Below are positions 30,085 through 30,728 of a DNA stretch of 30,728 bases, in pieces. The translations under genes were made by a program, and so were the position numbers. Source of the stretch: Nemertoderma westbladi (Eukaryota; Xenacoelomorpha; Nemertodermatida; Nemertodermatidae); NCBI GenBank assembly GCA_032718475.1, contig JAUCBJ010005289.1, positions 1 to 30,728 of the forward strand, in the 5' to 3' direction. The notes below the pieces were generated by a model. It saw nothing but the letters and a program-made list of their open reading frames with translations, was not told the origin of the DNA and did no database searches. Position 1 is the stretch's first letter. The number at the start of each line of letters is the position of its first letter.

Positions 30085-30540
30085 CGACGCAAATAACAGC
30101 TGATTAATCTCAAAAATAAAACTGTATCCTGTTCTACTGTGTTTAGTGTTAAAAAAAAAAGTAAATTTTCTTCGGCCGCTAGGTCAGGGATTACGCACAA
30201 AGTCTGACGACTTATTTCCAGTGCGGTCCCCCCAGAACTTTACTCCCAAGAGAAAACTCCGGCAGTACTCATTTAGCTACTACTTAAGGATGCAAGACAG
30301 AGATGCGCCCTGGCTGGTCCCTTTAAAGCATTCGTGCCGAAACGAAAACTGCCCTGGCCCATGTGAGGATCGAACCCACGACCTACAGGAGATGTGAATT
30401 CAATGCAACCACTACACCAAGGTGGAACCTTAGGTTAACCTTAGGTTTTGGTTAAAATAACATTTAACATTGAGGCGGGGTATTAATTCGTCAAGGAGGG
30501 TTTTGGGTCCAGTCCCCCCCCCCCCCCCCCCCCCTGTCTC
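30085..30540. repeat. Repeat family B copy interrupted by a SINE
   Basis: The left part (CTTCGACGCAAATAACAGCT to CTGTGTTTAG) and right part (TTTTGGTTAAAATAAC to a 21-base C run at 30,514-30,534) match the continuous copy at 18,410-18,690. About 280 bp of unrelated, tRNA-like sequence sits between them, as expected if a SINE inserted into an older repeat. Confidence 0.8.
30148..30428 (-). mobile_element. tRNA-derived SINE
   Basis: On the minus strand a pol III A box TGGTGTAGTGG (30,419-30,409) is followed by a B box GGTTCGATCC (30,376-30,367). A tRNA T-arm GTGGG-TTCGATC-CTCAC surrounds it. The seven bases before the A box do not pair with those after the T-arm, so it is not a working tRNA gene. 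An unrelated body follows to a run of T at about 30,151-30,160. Exact ends and target duplications are uncertain. Confidence 0.75.
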
Positions 30541-30728
30541 CAGGAATTACAAGGAAATATTTTATCTCTCTGCTGACTGCATTAAAACTAATCGCGGTAA
30601 TGTCGCATTGTACATACTACTCTACTATGGCTGAGCGACTCGGTGTATCTAAAGACCTGGAATTTAACACCCCCCCCCCCCCCCCCCCCACCCCTCAACC
30701 CCCTCGTGCCCTGAAATTAAGTGATGTT
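30541..30728. repeat. Terminal region with a second poly-C tract
   Basis: No gene. A run of 20 C at 30,670-30,689 follows AATTTAACA, similar in layout to the C tracts of family B. The sequence ends within this region. Confidence 0.6.

Noticed and set aside
30361-30428. Functional tRNA gene on the minus strand
   Set aside because: A and B boxes and T-arm are present but the acceptor ends do not pair and the anticodon arm is poor; a SINE head explains it better.

Overview
The window is eukaryotic and almost certainly metazoan. It has spliced animal housekeeping genes (APEX1 with GT-AG introns in consistent phase), low gene density, AT-rich intergenic DNA, BEL/Pao and LINE retroelements, a tRNA-headed SINE, MITE-like foldback elements and long poly-G/poly-C tracts. 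BEL/Pao elements are absent from mammals and common in aquatic invertebrates, insects, tunicates, echinoderms and fish, so a marine invertebrate is the best guess. The phylum cannot be fixed from this sequence.

Layout. At the left edge, on the minus strand, lie the first 48 codons of ADAT2 (1-146) and a complete, intronless LSM2 (497-781). At 2549-3043 on the plus strand is an unrecognised single-pass membrane protein. A region without genes follows, holding a 35/31-bp minisatellite (4355-4591). From about 4839 to 17251 lies one LTR retrotransposon of BEL/Pao type. Its two 1141-bp LTRs align without gaps and differ at about 19 sites by eye. Its interior has a palindrome-rich leader, a gag broken by stops and frameshifts, a protease, an apparent in-frame deletion of reverse transcriptase and most of RNase H, no integrase, and a third broken ORF in the position of env that shows no membrane features.

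From 17468 to 29471 runs APEX1 (AP endonuclease 1) on the minus strand, in five recognisable coding exons. The final exon, which should carry the catalytic Asp and His, was not found. The BEL element begins 216 bp past the last visible splice donor. The 8.4-kb intron between exons 4 and 5 holds a complete intronless SLC25A11 (mitochondrial 2-oxoglutarate/malate carrier) on the opposite strand. It also holds an uninterrupted LINE reverse-transcriptase ORF, a second degenerate RT fragment and several repeats. Other APEX1 introns carry foldback elements with G/C tracts. The right edge holds family-B repeat sequence, apparently interrupted by a tRNA-derived SINE.

The host genes do not form a pathway: ADAT2 (tRNA wobble editing), LSM2 (mRNA decay and U6 snRNA), APEX1 (base-excision repair) and SLC25A11 (mitochondrial transport) are unrelated housekeeping functions. 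What ties the window together is the mobile DNA packed around and inside them.
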